A stretch of 64,000 nucleotides of DNA. Source: Rutidosis leptorrhynchoides (taxonomy: Eukaryota; Streptophyta; Magnoliopsida; Asterales; Asteraceae). Location of the stretch: assembly GCF_046630445.1 (NCBI RefSeq), contig NC_092341.1, positions 218,451,001-218,515,000 on the forward strand. Direction: 5' to 3'. Both the position numbers and the translations under genes were made by a program. Shown here piece by piece: positions 36,102-50,050 of the stretch (position 1 is the stretch's first letter; each line of letters begins with the position of its first letter). The notes below the pieces were generated by a model. The model was not told where the DNA came from. It saw only the letters and a list, made by a program, of their open reading frames with translations, and ran no database searches.

Positions 36102-38457
36102 TTACAAATGAAAAAGATCAGCAGCATAACAAAGTCCAGTATTACTAGAATGATCATCATGCTTGTTGTGTATCATGGGCTTCATGAACGGGTCAGTCAC
36201 ATTATCATTTGTATGAACCTTTAAGAATACTAATATCATTCCTCTTATTGACTTAATGAATGTAGTCAAATTTTTGAAGAATGTGCCAGATACTTTTATG
36301 TACATGTGATTCTTTCAAAAGTATATTAACACTCGAACTATCACATTACATATTATAGAAGATTAAATGTTATGTACTACTCTGAGTATAACAACAAACT
36401 TCCTTATCCAGACAGCTTTCTGAGCAGCTTCTCAGTCAACAATGTATTCTGCTTTTGTTGTAGATTGTTCAATAGTGCTCTGTCTAGATCTCTTCCAATC
36501 AACTGTCTTGCCCATCATGACAAAGAAACAACGTGACTGGATCGAGAATCATCTTGATCAGTTTGGAAACTAGAATCAGTATAAAACTTAATACTTAACT
36601 CTTCTTCCAAACCACCGTAAACTTTGAACATATCATTAGTACTCTGCAAATACTAAAGAATATTCTTAACAACAATCCAATGTATTTCACCTGGATTATG
36701 TTGACAATGACTCGTCAAACTCAAAACTAACAAAACATCGAGTATAGTACATATCATGGCATACATAATGGATCATATAGCCGAAGCATATGTGATACAT
36801 TTCATTTGTCTTATCTCATCTGATGTGATAGAACTTTTGAGACTTTCTCACGGTTATGCCCTTTTGCATTGGCAAAGCTCCATGCTTGGAGTTTTGCATG
36901 CTAAATCTCTGCAAGATAATGTATGTACTTTGATTCAAACCAATAAGCCAATTGGATCTATTGTATAGATCCTCATTCCAATAATATAAGTAGCTTCATC
37001 AAGATCCTTTATGAAAATATATTTTCCAAGTCAAGATTTGACATCTTGCAAGTTGGAATGTTATTTCTAATAAGTAATATGTCATCAACATATAAGATCA
37101 ATAAGACTACTTTGCTCCCACTAGCTCTAATGTAAACTCAGGGCTTATCTTGGTTTTGAGAAAAATTAAACACTTTGATTTTCCCATTAAACTTAAGATT
37201 CTAGCTCCTAGATGCTTGCTTTAATCCATAAATGGATTTTAGAAGCTTGCATACTTTATTAGGATGCTTAGAATTCATAAACCCTTCCGTCTGAACCATA
37301 TATACGTCCTCGCTTAGGTCGCCATTTAGGAAAGAGGTTTTGACATCCATTAGCCATATTTTATTATCATGAAAAGTAACCATGGCAATAAGTATCCTAA
37401 TTATTTTAAGGCTCGCGACTGGTGAAAAACTTTCATCATTACCTTTTGTCACCAATTGAGCTTTAAAAGTGTTTACATTACCGTCCATATCAGTCTTCCT
37501 TTGAAGACCCATTTTTACCTCATTGTCTTACAATTGGGTAGAAGATCAATCAAGTCTCATACTTAATTATCCTTCATGGACTGTATATCTGTATTCATAG
37601 AATCTAGTCATTTTCAGATTCAGGATTTGATATGGCCTCACGCAGCTAGAGGGTTCATCATAATCCCTTAGTTGAGGTTTATCTGAATTAATCAGATAAT
37701 TAAACATCATAAGTCGATGAGTTCTACTAGATCTATAAAGTGCAGGTGTAACACGTTCTGGCTCACCAACAGTGCGCTCAGTTTCAATGTGTGGATTGCT
37801 AGTGCTTACTGAAGGTATGTTACTTTAAAGTACTTGAATTTCTTTAAGATCTACTTTACTCTCACTGACTTCTTGTAAGAGAAGATCTTTTTCCAGGAAT
37901 TTAGCAGACCGAGCAGAAAACACGTTGTCTTTAGCTTGGTAGTAAAAGTAGTAACCCATTGTTTCCTTTATGTATCGTACAAAGTAACATTAGATAGTTC
38001 TGGGTTCTAATTTGTTTTAAGTGTCATGCTTCATGTACGCTTTACAACCTCAAACTTTCAGATAAGACAACTTGGGATTCTTTCCATGCCATAACTCATA
38101 TGGTGTCTTTTCTACCTTCATAGTTAGAATCACATTGAGTATGCCTGCAGTAGACTCTCATGCATATCCCTAAAAGACGGTAGTATAGAAATCAGACTCA
38201 TCATAAATCAAACTATATCAAGTAAATTTCGATTCCTCTTACTCAGCCACACCATCATGTTGTGGTGTGTAAGGTAGAGTGAACTATGAGACAATCTCAC
38301 AATTCTTTAGGTGGTTCAAAAAACTCTTGACTCATAAATTTACTTACTCCATCGGAGAGAAGTGCTTTAATGGTCTTTTCAAGCTGATTATCTACTTCAT
38401 TTTGGAATACTTTTGAATGTTAAAATAGCTTTATGTTTATGTTTCAGCAAGTGAACA
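36102..38457 (-). pseudogene. Ty1/copia pol remnant (integrase C-terminal part, RT, RNase H)
   Basis: Minus-strand translations in all three frames give, in order from the right: HKHKAILTFK (integrase core), HTPQHDGVAE (copia TPQQNGVAE motif, about 38240-38265), KTPYELWHGKNPKLSYLKV (about 38040-38110), MGYYFYYQAKDN (about 37925), the RT segment MDVKTSFLNGDL...SIYGLKQASRS (37201-37512), LILYVDDILLI with an intact YVDD (37081-37092), STTKAEYI...EAAQKAVWIRKF (RNase H, about 36390-36460) and the C-terminal NVTDPFMKPM..KHDDH. The many stops and frameshifts make it clearly older than the Athila. The motifs look like the Tork/Tnt1 group. Gag and the N-terminal integrase would lie beyond the insertions at 38458 and 43740. 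Confidence 0.88.
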
Positions 38458-40412
38458 TATAACAACCCTCACATTTTCGTTCTAAAATTACCAAATTACC
38501 CTTAGGGTTCTAATGTCATACTCTGTGTATTAGCATTAGGGTTGTTATCCGGATAAAACAAATAAAGTAATTAATACTAATATTATTTGAAACCCTAATA
38601 CTATTTGAAACACTAAACCTAACTCTACCTATTAACTACTAAACCCTAACCCTAAAATATAAACTATAGGTATAAATTTAAAAGTGATATTATATAACCT
38701 TTAAAAACCAATATAAACTAATTAGAGTCGAGATAAATTAATAAAAGTTAGGGACTAATTTAAAAAAAAACTTATTAACTAAGTAAACTAATCCTAATCC
38801 TAATCTAGTTATATTAGTCCTAATTCAATTCTAACTCACTAAACTAATCCAAGTCTCAATCATTTTCAAGCTTATCACCTAGTGAACCTTGTTTGATCAT
38901 GATTCTAATTGCCATTCTATAAAAAGACTTCATGATTTTCCATAAGTGCATCACAAATTAAGAACCACAAAAATCTCTCCCTCTTGTGCTTTTTAGTCAA
39001 CACTCACTGATAATTAAGTAAAGAAAAGGTATAAATTAATAAGTGTGATAAAGTACATATAAAAGTTAACGAATATTCATGCATAGTTAAGTGATTTTAT
39101 ATTACTAAATTAACTCTTGTACAATATTAATATTGTTACGTACTCAAAACCGTAATTTTAGAAACTTAAAACGATATGTATGTGTTATTATTATCACTTA
39201 TACACTCGAGATACATAAATTAGTAATTGTCTCTGCATTGTATAAATCTTTGAGAACAAGTAAAAAACAAATACCAAATATCAACGTGTGTATGTAACCA
39301 ACACTATATCGCTTCCGTTTTAAACATCCAAATATCTCAATTTGTGATTATTCCTCGGCTGCAAGTTTAGTTATAGTTAATTAAAAGAGTCGATTTGAAA
39401 ACGTTTTCTTTATTAGGATATCTACTTCCCATTTATATCGTCAATTCTCAACTAAATTATGTGACTACAAATAACTCTCGCCAAGTTTATTCATTCACAA
39501 AACAAACATATGCTCGCATCCATTCAATAAATATTAAATCTCACGGTCTTAAGGATTGAAGCGGGATACACATAGAACGAGTTTAAGATGCAAACAAGAA
39601 GGGTCATGGCGTTAGTACGATCGTTACAAACTCGGTTTCTTTTGAAAGGTAACGCCTAATCTAAATCGTATATTAACTTCTTTTGAGTCCGTGAATCATA
39701 CCATATTTACATATATAATTGGATATAAATGAAACAATCTTAAAATCATTGATCGTCATCGGAAAGTTTCGGGAATTAATTATCACTTTGGTTAATGAAA
39801 CAACCCAACCCTTATTCCATACGATAAATATATTTTTTTATACTACACATTTACGCGCCAATAAAATATGTAAACCAATCCACAAGTTCCATTTAAACGT
39901 TCAACAATTTAAATGTTTACAAAAGGCACGAAGGCCATTAATTAAGTTCAATACAAGTTTGACCTACTACAACGATAGTTTATAATCCAAACGACCCTTT
40001 GAGCATGGTTTGGGACTAAACTACCCAAAATGTTAGGCCAACTTTCATACTTCAACAAAACATCATCAAAGGCTACCTAGTGCCCGATAACCCCTTTGCC
40101 CTTATCCGCACCTGCAACTAAAAAGATAAACAACGAGAGGGGTAAGCTAATGCTTAGTGAATGCAATAATTATACATACACATATATAATATATCTACTT
40201 GCAAACACTTACACAATACCGTACACAAGCTAGCAATTCGACAACCATGCAAAATATTATGCATATACCAATAACCGCAATTCATATTGAGCTAGCAATA
40301 ACAAAAGCATATAGTTCATATTTAAGTATGCTAATGCACAATTCATACAACCATGGTTAACCACTCGTAAAAGGAATGGTACTCTAATTTCCCATTGGTG
40401 TTCATAACAACC

Positions 40413-40635
40413 GTTAGTGCACAACACATATATCACTAACCCTTGGACAACACATATCCGTTTATAAAATCGTTAGTGTACAACACATATAACACTAAAT
40501 CGGACAACACATATCCATTCATAAATCATTAGTGCACAACACATATAATACTAAATTGGACAACATATATCCGTTCTTAAAATCGTTAGCGTACAACGCA
40601 TATATCACTAACTTGGACAACACATATCCATTTCT
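40413..40635. repeat. Tandem repeat, four units of ~57 bp
   Basis: Units begin GTTAGTGCACAACACATAT at 40413, 40472, 40528 and 40585 with periods of 59, 56 and 57, each containing GGACAACACATATCC. They have diverged by several substitutions. Confidence 0.92.
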
Positions 40636-41520
40636 ATAGGTAAACACATCATATACGTACATGTATACTTATTCCACTCACCTTGACACAAGGATGATGA
40701 TTATGCACGTCCGAACTTCAAGACAATGTACCTAATTCATTAAGTACACAATCAATACACCAACTAGTGGAATTAACCACATTACACTTACTTGAGCATT
40801 TAATGACCCAATTCGCATTAAATGACTCAATCACACCAATACCGCCCTTAAATGGCCAAGACCCGACTTTAACCACTGAAGCTAGTGCATTAAAGTCTAC
40901 TAACTTCAATTAACACAAACATAGGGTAATTCATACTCATTTCACCCAAACTAGGTCAACTAGTACATTTTGACCCATTTTAAATTACTTAGCCTCTCAA
41001 TTAAGTCAAACTTACCCATTAACACTTCTTCCATAAATCCAAAAGTGTATTAGTGACTAGCAATATCATTTGACACTTACAACCTCAAATCATAAGACCA
41101 AAACCCTAGTTTGTGGCCATTAGGGTTTCATTACAACATCATAACCCAAATTCACCCATTTTACCCTCAAATGGGTCATACAAGTCTCTAGTAACCAAAA
41201 CCCTAGCCATTAATCAATTAAAACTTAAAACATAGAGTTGAAACTTACCGAGACTATCAACGCGTAGCTAGAAACAAGAGAAACAACTTTAATTCTTGCT
41301 CCAAAGATCAACCCTCAATCCTTCACTCTCAAATCTCACTTTAAATCTAAATGGGTGTTGAGTTTTGGGAGAGAAAATAGAAAGAAAAGGGAAAAGAAAT
41401 TAAATGAAATGGGTGTGTGGTTGGGATTTAATGCTCCCATCAGATTTATACACCAAATTACCAATTTGCCCCTTAAAGTCATTTAATTTGAGCTAAAACC
41501 GGAGTCTGTCCAGCAGTATT

Positions 41521-41556
41521 GCCGCGGCGCGGCTCAACTCGTCGCTTCGCGGCCTA
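41521..41556. repeat. CpG-rich palindromic patch in the solo LTR
   Basis: GCCGCG is mirrored around one G (GCCGCG-G-CGCGGC), followed by a related unit CGTCGCTTCGCGGCC. It has the same design as the Athila palindrome pairs but a different sequence. Confidence 0.8.
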
Positions 41557-44500
41557 AGGCTGGAACTGGATAGTTCGACCATCATAAACAAGTTTCGACT
41601 TAATTTAATTCTGTACATTCCAAACCCGCTTCCTATTCTCACCTAACCTTCAACTATAGTCTCGCAAGACTTAACGCTATCAAAACCCACATATAGTCTT
41701 GCTTATGCACACCTTATCAAGTATACAGTTATATATATCTATACACATATTCATACATTTACGCATAAGCTAACGAGTTATAAACGTACAAACGATTAAG
41801 TATGTACCTTTCGATACGTCCGGGAAAAACGGGATGTTACAGTTAACAAATCGGGTTTTAAGAACTTATATTAACTACTTTGTATTATAACTAATCTCAG
41901 TTAACTGGTTAGAAGCTTATAAAACAAATGTCACTAAGAATTAAAAATACATATATACTCATGAGTACAGACTGTAAAACATATGGTTTGATATACGCTC
42001 AAGCGTACATATCGTTAAAACGATGAGTTGATATTTTATGAAAACTACAATTTTAATCGCTAAAGTAATCACTTTTGGAATTTTAAATAGAAAACTTCTT
42101 GATATGTGAAATTTTAACCCTTGATGTATATAACGAAGGTATATATATAATATATATAATTATATATATTTATACCTTAATGTATTTTATGGTTTAGCCT
42201 TCAAATATTCAAATTGGGTCATAAATCTTAATTAAAGATTTACTCCGTAAAAGATTGAAAGGCATATTTTGTGTCATGCTTTTGTACAAATGAACTCATA
42301 AAAGAATTAATTAATAATATTAATTTTAAGATAAATTTTACACTTTAAATCATTTTACTATGTATAGGTCTACAACTTAAATATAAATGATTTAAAGAAT
42401 GGTGATGGTCGTAGGAGCGGTAAAATAAAGAAGACAATTAAGCATGGAAGTATTTATAATTCAAACTTATAGTCTCTGGAGTACATAGGCTTACAAGAAA
42501 AGAACACAAGTTAATGTATTTATATTTAGCCTCTAAAATTAATTCATCGAATATTATAAATTTGGTTAATTTTATATAATACATATAATATATAATATTA
42601 AGTGTGCCGTATACGCACATAAAACGTGGTATATATGTTACCTACTGTATTTATACACTTAAATAAGTTTATAAAGGTTATGTACATAATTTTTGAATAT
42701 TAATATAATTTAAGGATGAATTAAAATATAATTATATATAATTCTGTTTAAATAAATATATAAAATATATTTGTTAATTAAATAAAATTATCTTAACTTA
42801 AAGATCAATAAATAATGATAATACATCATTAATAAAAAAGTATATTACAACTTATATAATATAATAGCAACGAAGTTTGGGCGAGATTGTACAACATCTT
42901 TGTTAAGAATTATAACCCGAACTTCTTAAACTAGAAGCTTACTATAAGTGGAAGCTTTCCATAAATAGTAAGTTTCCAAATATAGAAACTTTTGAGAAAT
43001 AGTAACTTTTCTCGAAAACCGTCACTGTTAATATAGTATAATATATTAATAAATAAACTTTATGTCTATTAGACATTAACTAATTAAACATTATATCTCT
43101 AGGTTGAGATCTACGATTACACACTCCGTTCATACTACTTGCGTGGAATTTCTTGCTTGCTATTAAGGTGAACTTCATAGCCCCACTTTTTAACTTTCTC
43201 TATTACTTATTTTATAACTTTTGGAGTGAGACACATGCTTGCTTTCAAACTGTTTTACGTTTAGACACAAGTACCTGAAAACTGTTTAACTGTGCTGATA
43301 TGATTTGATTCATGCTAAATCCCTACCATGATATCGTTAATTGCTACGTATAAAGGCAAGCTTAGTTATTGTGAATAACGCTATTGAGAGTGACGTCTCT
43401 AACCATTTGACCGTTGGTCTTTGGTTACATAATAATGATTAAACGACACTGACAGTTCAAGCTATCCTGGGGTAACTTTGTTTATGTCTCGATATCATAA
43501 CTTCAGCATTTACTTTTGATAATTAAATCTTGTGGTCTAAAAACTTATTATAATTGTTAAACCTATGTTGTTCACTCAACCATTTTTGGTTGACACTTTT
43601 AAGCATGTTTTGTCTCAGGTACTTAGATATATTGCTTCCGCTGTAGAACTCTGCTGTTACTTAGAAGTCAAGTCGAGCACTGGGACCAGAGTTAACATCC
43701 GCGTCAATGGCGATTTTGGCAGGGTGTTACAGAACATAATTTTATGACCCGTCCTAATCCATCTGGACGAATACATTACATTTGGTTACATCACGAGGTA
43801 CTTGACCTCTCTATGATACATTTTACAAACATTGCATTCGCTTTTTTTTTAAAGACAAACTTTTATTACATCGAAAGTTGACGGCATGCATACCATTTCA
43901 TAATATATCCAACTATAATTGACTTAACAATAATCTTAATGAACTCAACGACTCAAATGCAACGTCTTTTAAAATATGTCATGAATGACTCCAAGTATAT
44001 CTCTAATATGAGCAAATGCACAGCGGAAGATTTCTTTCATACCTGAGAATAAACATGCTTTCAAGTGTCAACCAAAAGGTTGGTGAGTTCATTAGTTTAT
44101 CATAAACATTCATTTCCATCATTTTAATAGACCACAAGATTTTTATTTTTCATAAATACACTTCTCGTATCAGGCATTTCGTAAACTGCATAGAGATAAA
44201 AATCATTCATATGAATTGAACACCTGGTAACCGACCTTAACAAGATGCATATAGAATATCCCCCAGTATACAGCGCGCAGCTAATATACTAAATAATACC
44301 TCGAAGTACTAAAGCATCCATACCCTGGATGGGGGTCGTTGGGCCCGATAGATCTATCTTTAGGATTCGCGTCAATTAGGGGCCATTTTCCTAATTCTTA
44401 GATTACTAGACTTGAAGGGGAGATATTCGATTTAATAATCCAACCATATAATGTAGTTTTCGATTACTTGTGTCTATTTTGTAAAACATTTATAAAAGCA

Positions 44501-44795
44501 GCGCATGTATTCTCAGTCCCAAAAATATATATTGCAAAAGCATTTAAAAAGGGAGCAAATGAAACTCACACTACTGTATTTTGTAGTAAAAATACATATG
44601 ACGACATTGAATAAGTGTAGGGTTGGCCTCGGATTCACAAACCTATATCATTTGCATTTCTATTAAAACATATAATAGAAATATCATAATTTCATTTATT
44701 AATATATATTATTTATATATATTTTGTAGTTATATAAGATTTATACTAGATTTCATTTAAGAACATATACTTTATGTTATATCTTAAATTATATG

Positions 44796-44908
<113 letters not shown>

Positions 44909-45403
44909 ATTATATTAAAAATACCTAATTTGTTGTATGTAAGTTTTTATATAAGTAAAGTTAATATGATTTATATATAGTTATATGGAATATTGATATA
45001 ACTGTAGTATATGTAATAATTATGTTTTATGTACAAAGTATTTATTTGTAAAAAAAATTATAGTTTTGATATTAATGATTTACTAATAATAGTCCTACTA
45101 ATAATAACCTTATTACTAACGATAATACTAATAATAAAAATGATAATACATATGTTAATAATGATTATAATAATACTAATAAGTACATAATGATACTAAT
45201 ACTAATATGAGTAATAATGAGTAATAGTTTGTGTTATTTTGGTAATAATAATAATAATCCTAATCATAATAATAGTAATAATACATATATTAGTAACAAT
45301 AATAATGATAAAAATTATAATTTTAGTAACAATAACAATAATAATGATAATAATAATTTTGGTAATGAAATCTACCTTCCAAAGCTTTTCTAAAAAAAAA
45401 AAC

Positions 45404-45475
45404 ATGTCCCGAACAGGGCTCGAACCCGAGACGTCTCGCTCACCCACAAACACACTTAACCATTCTGCCATATCA
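45404..45475 (-). promoter_or_regulatory. tRNA-like module with Pol III boxes in the element B 3' LTR
   Basis: On the element's sense strand, ATGGCAGAATGGTTAAGTG (A-box-like TGGTTAAGTGTG at 45451-45462) is followed 24 nt later by GGTTCGAGCCC (B-box-like, 45416-45426). A run of T (45392-45402 read inverted) comes after it, a possible Pol III terminator. It lacks a proper acceptor stem and anticodon arm that I can fold, so it is a tRNA-derived relic (SINE head), not a tRNA gene. Confidence 0.55.
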
Positions 45476-47045
45476 GTTTTTCTAATTTATATTGTAACCC
45501 AAACATATATATCTATTATCTCTTTAAGCCTAGTTCATCATCTTCTTCACCATGTATAAAATCAAACGGAGGCAAATTAACAACAATAATCGAAAGGGTT
45601 TTGAACTTAGGATTTATAAACAACATGAAACAAAAAATTAAAGTGTTCTTGAAATAAAAAAAATTCAAAAAAAACTGCATTGAGCTTACTGCTGCAGCTG
45701 GTAACATTTTTTTTTTAAAAAATAATATTTTTCCATTTCGAATACGTTTTGGACAATTCTTACAACACGAATTTAGTTTCAAATCATTCCTAAAAACTAT
45801 TGGAATCGTCAATTGAACTTAAAACACCAAAACAAGCTCAAATTTCTCTAAGAACAAAACAGTTGACTTTTGACAATTTAACTTTGACTCGCAAATTCGA
45901 ATTCGTTATCAAGAATTGAAACTTGAGATTTTACAGCAAGTTTGAGTAAAAGAATCCTAACAACTCTGCATTATTGGTTTTTGAAATTTGTTTAGAATTC
46001 AAGTTTTTGTATTTCACTGTCAAGAACACATGAACTCAAAAATTGATTTTGATTTTAAGAATGTTATAGATTATGATTACAATATGAATTGTGTTGCAAA
46101 TCATTCCTATAATCTTTATGGATCATCAAATTAACTGGAAACATCAAAACAAACTCGAATTTGATTCAAGAATACTTAGTTGACTTTTAAAACCCAAAAC
46201 TTTGACTCTCAAATTAGAGATTAATAGAAAGAATTGAGGATTGAAAACTTACAGATAGTTTAGATAGATGATTCCTAACAAGACTGTATTATTATATTTT
46301 GAAAATTCATTCAAAATCAAAATATGATGAAAAAGATGAAGAACAGAGGATACGAGCTTATTTCTTGATTTTTGGTTAATATTCTCTAACACTAATGTAG
46401 TGTACCATGTATATAATGAATAATCTCTGTTTTTAATTGTGATTGAAAATGATTTGTAACAAACTGGAGACAAAACCAAAAATCAAATACAGTGTTGATG
46501 TGTACATGCAACTGCATTTGATTCCTTGTAAATTAATTTAATAAATATTAATAGTAATGTACTAATAATATTAATAATAATTATATTAATAATAATTCTT
46601 AAAAATAAATAAATACTAGTAATAATATTATGAAAATGATAATAAAAAAAATAAGAATTCATTTAAATTATAAAAAAAAATTTAATCTTAATTATTTTCA
46701 TAATTCTTATAATATTGATAATAATAATACTATTAATGTTAATAATAATAAATTGTATTATTTTCTATTAATAATAATAATAATAATAATAATAACTATA
46801 ATAATAATAATGCCTTTTTAAAACAATAACAACAACATTAATATCCTAAATCACATGTATTAACTTTTATATGTAATAATAATAATAATATTCATAATAC
46901 TGAGATTAATAATAATACTTATTTTTAATGAAAGTAATAATAACCTTGTTAATATAATAACTATATTTTAACTTGTAATAAGATTTTATATGTTATCTTT
47001 ATATTTCATTAATCATATATTACTTATTTTATATAATAAATCTAT

Positions 47046-47153
<108 letters not shown>

Positions 47154-47298
47154 CAATATGCATATAATATCAATTATTTATAGAATTCATATATATATAG
47201 ATTCATTTAAATAATAGATTAATTATTTTGTATACTACTTTACATTTTCAATTCCAAATGATTATTTTGTATTTTATTAATTCAACTTAATATGTACA

Positions 47299-47299
<1 letters not shown>

Positions 47300-47384
<85 letters not shown>
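47300..47384. repeat. (TA)n microsatellite in the element B 3' LTR, second run
   Basis: A pure dinucleotide run close to the U3 end of the LTR. Confidence 0.96.
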
Positions 47385-47388
<4 letters not shown>

Positions 47389-47560
47389 CATATTTATTTA
47401 CACCCAATTGTTCGTGAATCGTCGGTAATGGTCGAAGGGTAATTGAATACATGAACATAGTTCAAAATTTTCGAGACTCAACATTATAGACTTTGCTTAT
47501 CGTGTCGAAATCAGATAAAGATTAAGTTTAAATTTGATCGGAAATTTCTGGGTCGTCACA

Positions 47561-49119
47561 GTACCTACCCGTTAAAGAAATTTCGTCCCGAAATTTGGTT
47601 GGGATGGTCATGGCTGACAATAAATATATTTTCATGACGCATACGAGCTAGAAATTAGAGTTTTTATCATCAGTGAGTAATATGGATAAAAAAATTCGAT
47701 TACGCAAAGAGTATAAGTGAAACTACCACAAAAGAGTGAAATGAGGAAATGCAAGTTTGTCTTAACTAATGACGTAGTTACGGTTGATTTTCGGGATTCA
47801 AGGAATTTAGAGAAAATCTTCGTAATCAGATTTGGTTCTTCGGTAATTAAGGAAATTAGGATCCTCTTTGGTTAAATGCAATAATCTGTTTTGATTGTGC
47901 TGTCGGATATTTTACTATAAATTCACCTTCTTTGTTTCCTTATTGTCACCACTCTCATCCTACTTCAAGTCAAGCGAATAATGGTCCAGAATTCGTAGAT
48001 ATGAAGTTTCGAAGGAACATAACTAATGTTCTAAGAAAGAATTTGTGATAGCTTGATATGACTTGTCGAATTAGCAGAAGTCACGAGAAAGGATAGAACT
48101 ATCAGGAAGATACGTTCTTAATATGTTTGGATATTAGATAGAATGTAAGAGTCGTGTAACATGGCACATGATGACGGTATGGTCTGTGAATCATCATGTT
48201 CCATTAGAAACTCAACATGACTTACTGTAATATAATCACGTTGATTAAGTGTCATTATATTATATTAACTCATGCTTTAGTTCCCAACATTACTTCAAAA
48301 ACATTCGTAATTTAAACTCGAAGGTTTACAGAATATAGAAACTAAACAGTTTCCTTCGTGATGTAATACAGATAGCACGAAGAGATAAATGATTTCAGAT
48401 AAGAATAGTTATGAAAATATCTTCAAAATATCGAGGATATTTATAAGGAAAGATACGATGATATTTTAGAATTTCTAACGTCGATGGATGATGATGAAGA
48501 TTTGTTCGTAATAGTGTAGAGTCAGGAGTAAGGTATTCGTTAATGACTTCAACAGATACTGAATCATTTGGATTCTTTGAAGGCAAATTTAGTCTTTGTG
48601 ATTTGTCTACAGCCTCCTTCACGGTTTATTCAATTCGTTTCTCAGAACCAAATTTTCTTTTGAGCTTTGCCAACATTCTATTCTTTATCATCAAACTTTT
48701 TGGCTGTAAAGATCGTTTACAGTTTTTGCTGCTTCATTCAGCTTTTTCAACATTACGAGTATTGATTCTCAGACTGGTTGCTTTTCAGACTTTCAGAATG
48801 GAAGATCATAATTCTAAGAGATAAATGTTATATGTATACATGTAACTGTTGATGTAGACATGCTGCGAGATTTCAAAATACTGATTGCTAATTCCCGGTA
48901 ATTGATGTGGGAATTCTCGTTATAAGATGTAGATGAGTATGTGAATAGGTTTTAACGAACAAATATAATGGTTCTCCGGAGAGACTTAAGCCAATGAGTA
49001 ATGAAGTTGCTGGTAAGTTTATCGCTAATGTGGTGGAATATAAACGGTTCTCCGGTAACGATGATGAAGGGGTAATCTTTAATATAAGGTTTATTCGAAT
49101 GAAAAATTGAAGTTGATTT
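47561..49119 (-). other. LARD-like element B interior, 3' part
   Basis: It starts with the polypurine tract (minus: TTAACGGGTAGGTAC before the LTR). It corresponds to 17272-19830 of element A but without that element's solo LTR. The minus-strand frame 48622-48395 (EAVDKSQRLNLPSKNPNDS) resembles 19395-19180 in element A (EAVDKLQRLNLTSKDPNDS), a decayed shared segment of unknown product. The antisense gag-like frame occupies 48950-49119. Confidence 0.7.
48950..49119 (+). pseudogene. Antisense gag-like relic in LARD-like element B, cut by element C
   Basis: A plus-strand frame reads NEVAGKFIANVVEYKRFSGN, matching element A's NEVVGTSANNLVECKRFTGN. The zinc-knuckle part (TTTGCTGG then AGCTGTGAC) is split by the insertion of element C exactly at GCTGG and resumes at 60483. 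Antisense to element B. Confidence 0.5.
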
Positions 49120-50050
49120 GCTGGTATGATGACCCGGAAATTTCCGACCAAATTTAAACTTAATCTTTACATAGTTTCAACACGATAAGCAAAGTCTGTA
49201 ATGTTGAGTCTCAAAATTTTGAACTGTTTCATATATGCATTTGACCTACGACCATTCTCGACGATTCACGAACAATTAATTGTAAATAGTTATGTGTTTA
49301 TATGTACATATATATTTATATATAAATGGAAATTGGAAAAATAATTGGAAATATTATATGTTGTCGTATTTAAAATTAACTATGTAAAATAAAATAAAAT
49401 ATGATATTATAATAATTATTATTTAAAACATAACTATATATAAATAAAATATATTAAAAATAAATAATAAATGATTGTAATACTTGTTAGACATTTCGAT
49501 TATTAATTAGACAAGTTCAATTCAAACTTATGTAATTTTAAAATAAACGGTGGTACGAAAATGAGTTCTATTAATTTTAGGCTTATTAAAAATATATTTA
49601 GGAACTATTTGATAAGTTTTAACACTTTTTATATTTCACCCATAAATGAGAGGGACAGTTGATATAATTTTTACTTAATAAATTAATGATCGAATTTTAC
49701 ACCATAATGACCAAAATAAATAATTATAGATAAATTAAAAATGTGGGATTTTTCTGAACAATTCTATCCGCCACTGATTAACAACGGAGTATGAGATAAT
49801 ACCCGTGCAATCTAAATGTCGACTAGAAGATTACAAAAACACAGGCTGCTAGTTGGATTGCTAGTTGGATTTCACTGCTCTCATGTTGAAATTTATATCC
49901 ACTTGATTATATTATTAATTATTAATGCACATGTTTCATAAACTTTTGATTAGTTAATTATTATCACAATATTATTAATTCATTAGTTTTGATACTTGAA
50001 AACAAGAACTCATTATCTTCATTTCTGTTTCCATAATCATCCTTCATCAC

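Larger units (their letters stand above)
39796..41841 (-). mobile_element. Solo LTR (2046 bp) nested in the previous solo LTR
   Basis: On the minus strand it begins TGTAACATCCCG and ends GGGTTGTTTCA. GTTAA flanks it at 39791-39795 and 41842-41846. It contains four copies of a ~57-bp repeat (40413-40635), a CpG-rich palindromic patch (41521-41556), and a TTTTAGTTGCAGGTGCGG splice-like site at about 40100-40130. No ORF is convincing. Confidence 0.87.
38458..43731 (+). mobile_element. Solo LTR of a LARD/Ty3-related family (net 3.2 kb), interrupted by a second solo LTR
   Basis: It starts TATAACAACCC (the TG has become TA) and ends GTGTTACA, flanked by GAACA at 38453-38457 and 43732-43736. Orientation is plus: near the end it has TTTTTGGTTGACACTTTTAAGC followed by TCTCAGGTAC, the same phrase as in the LARD-like LTRs. 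There is no coding sequence and no second LTR, so it is a recombined solo LTR. Without the nested insertion it is about 3.22 kb. Confidence 0.8.

Noticed and set aside
45404-45475. Functional tRNA gene
   Set aside because: Box-like sequences are present but no complete cloverleaf or acceptor stem could be formed; treated as a tRNA-like relic.
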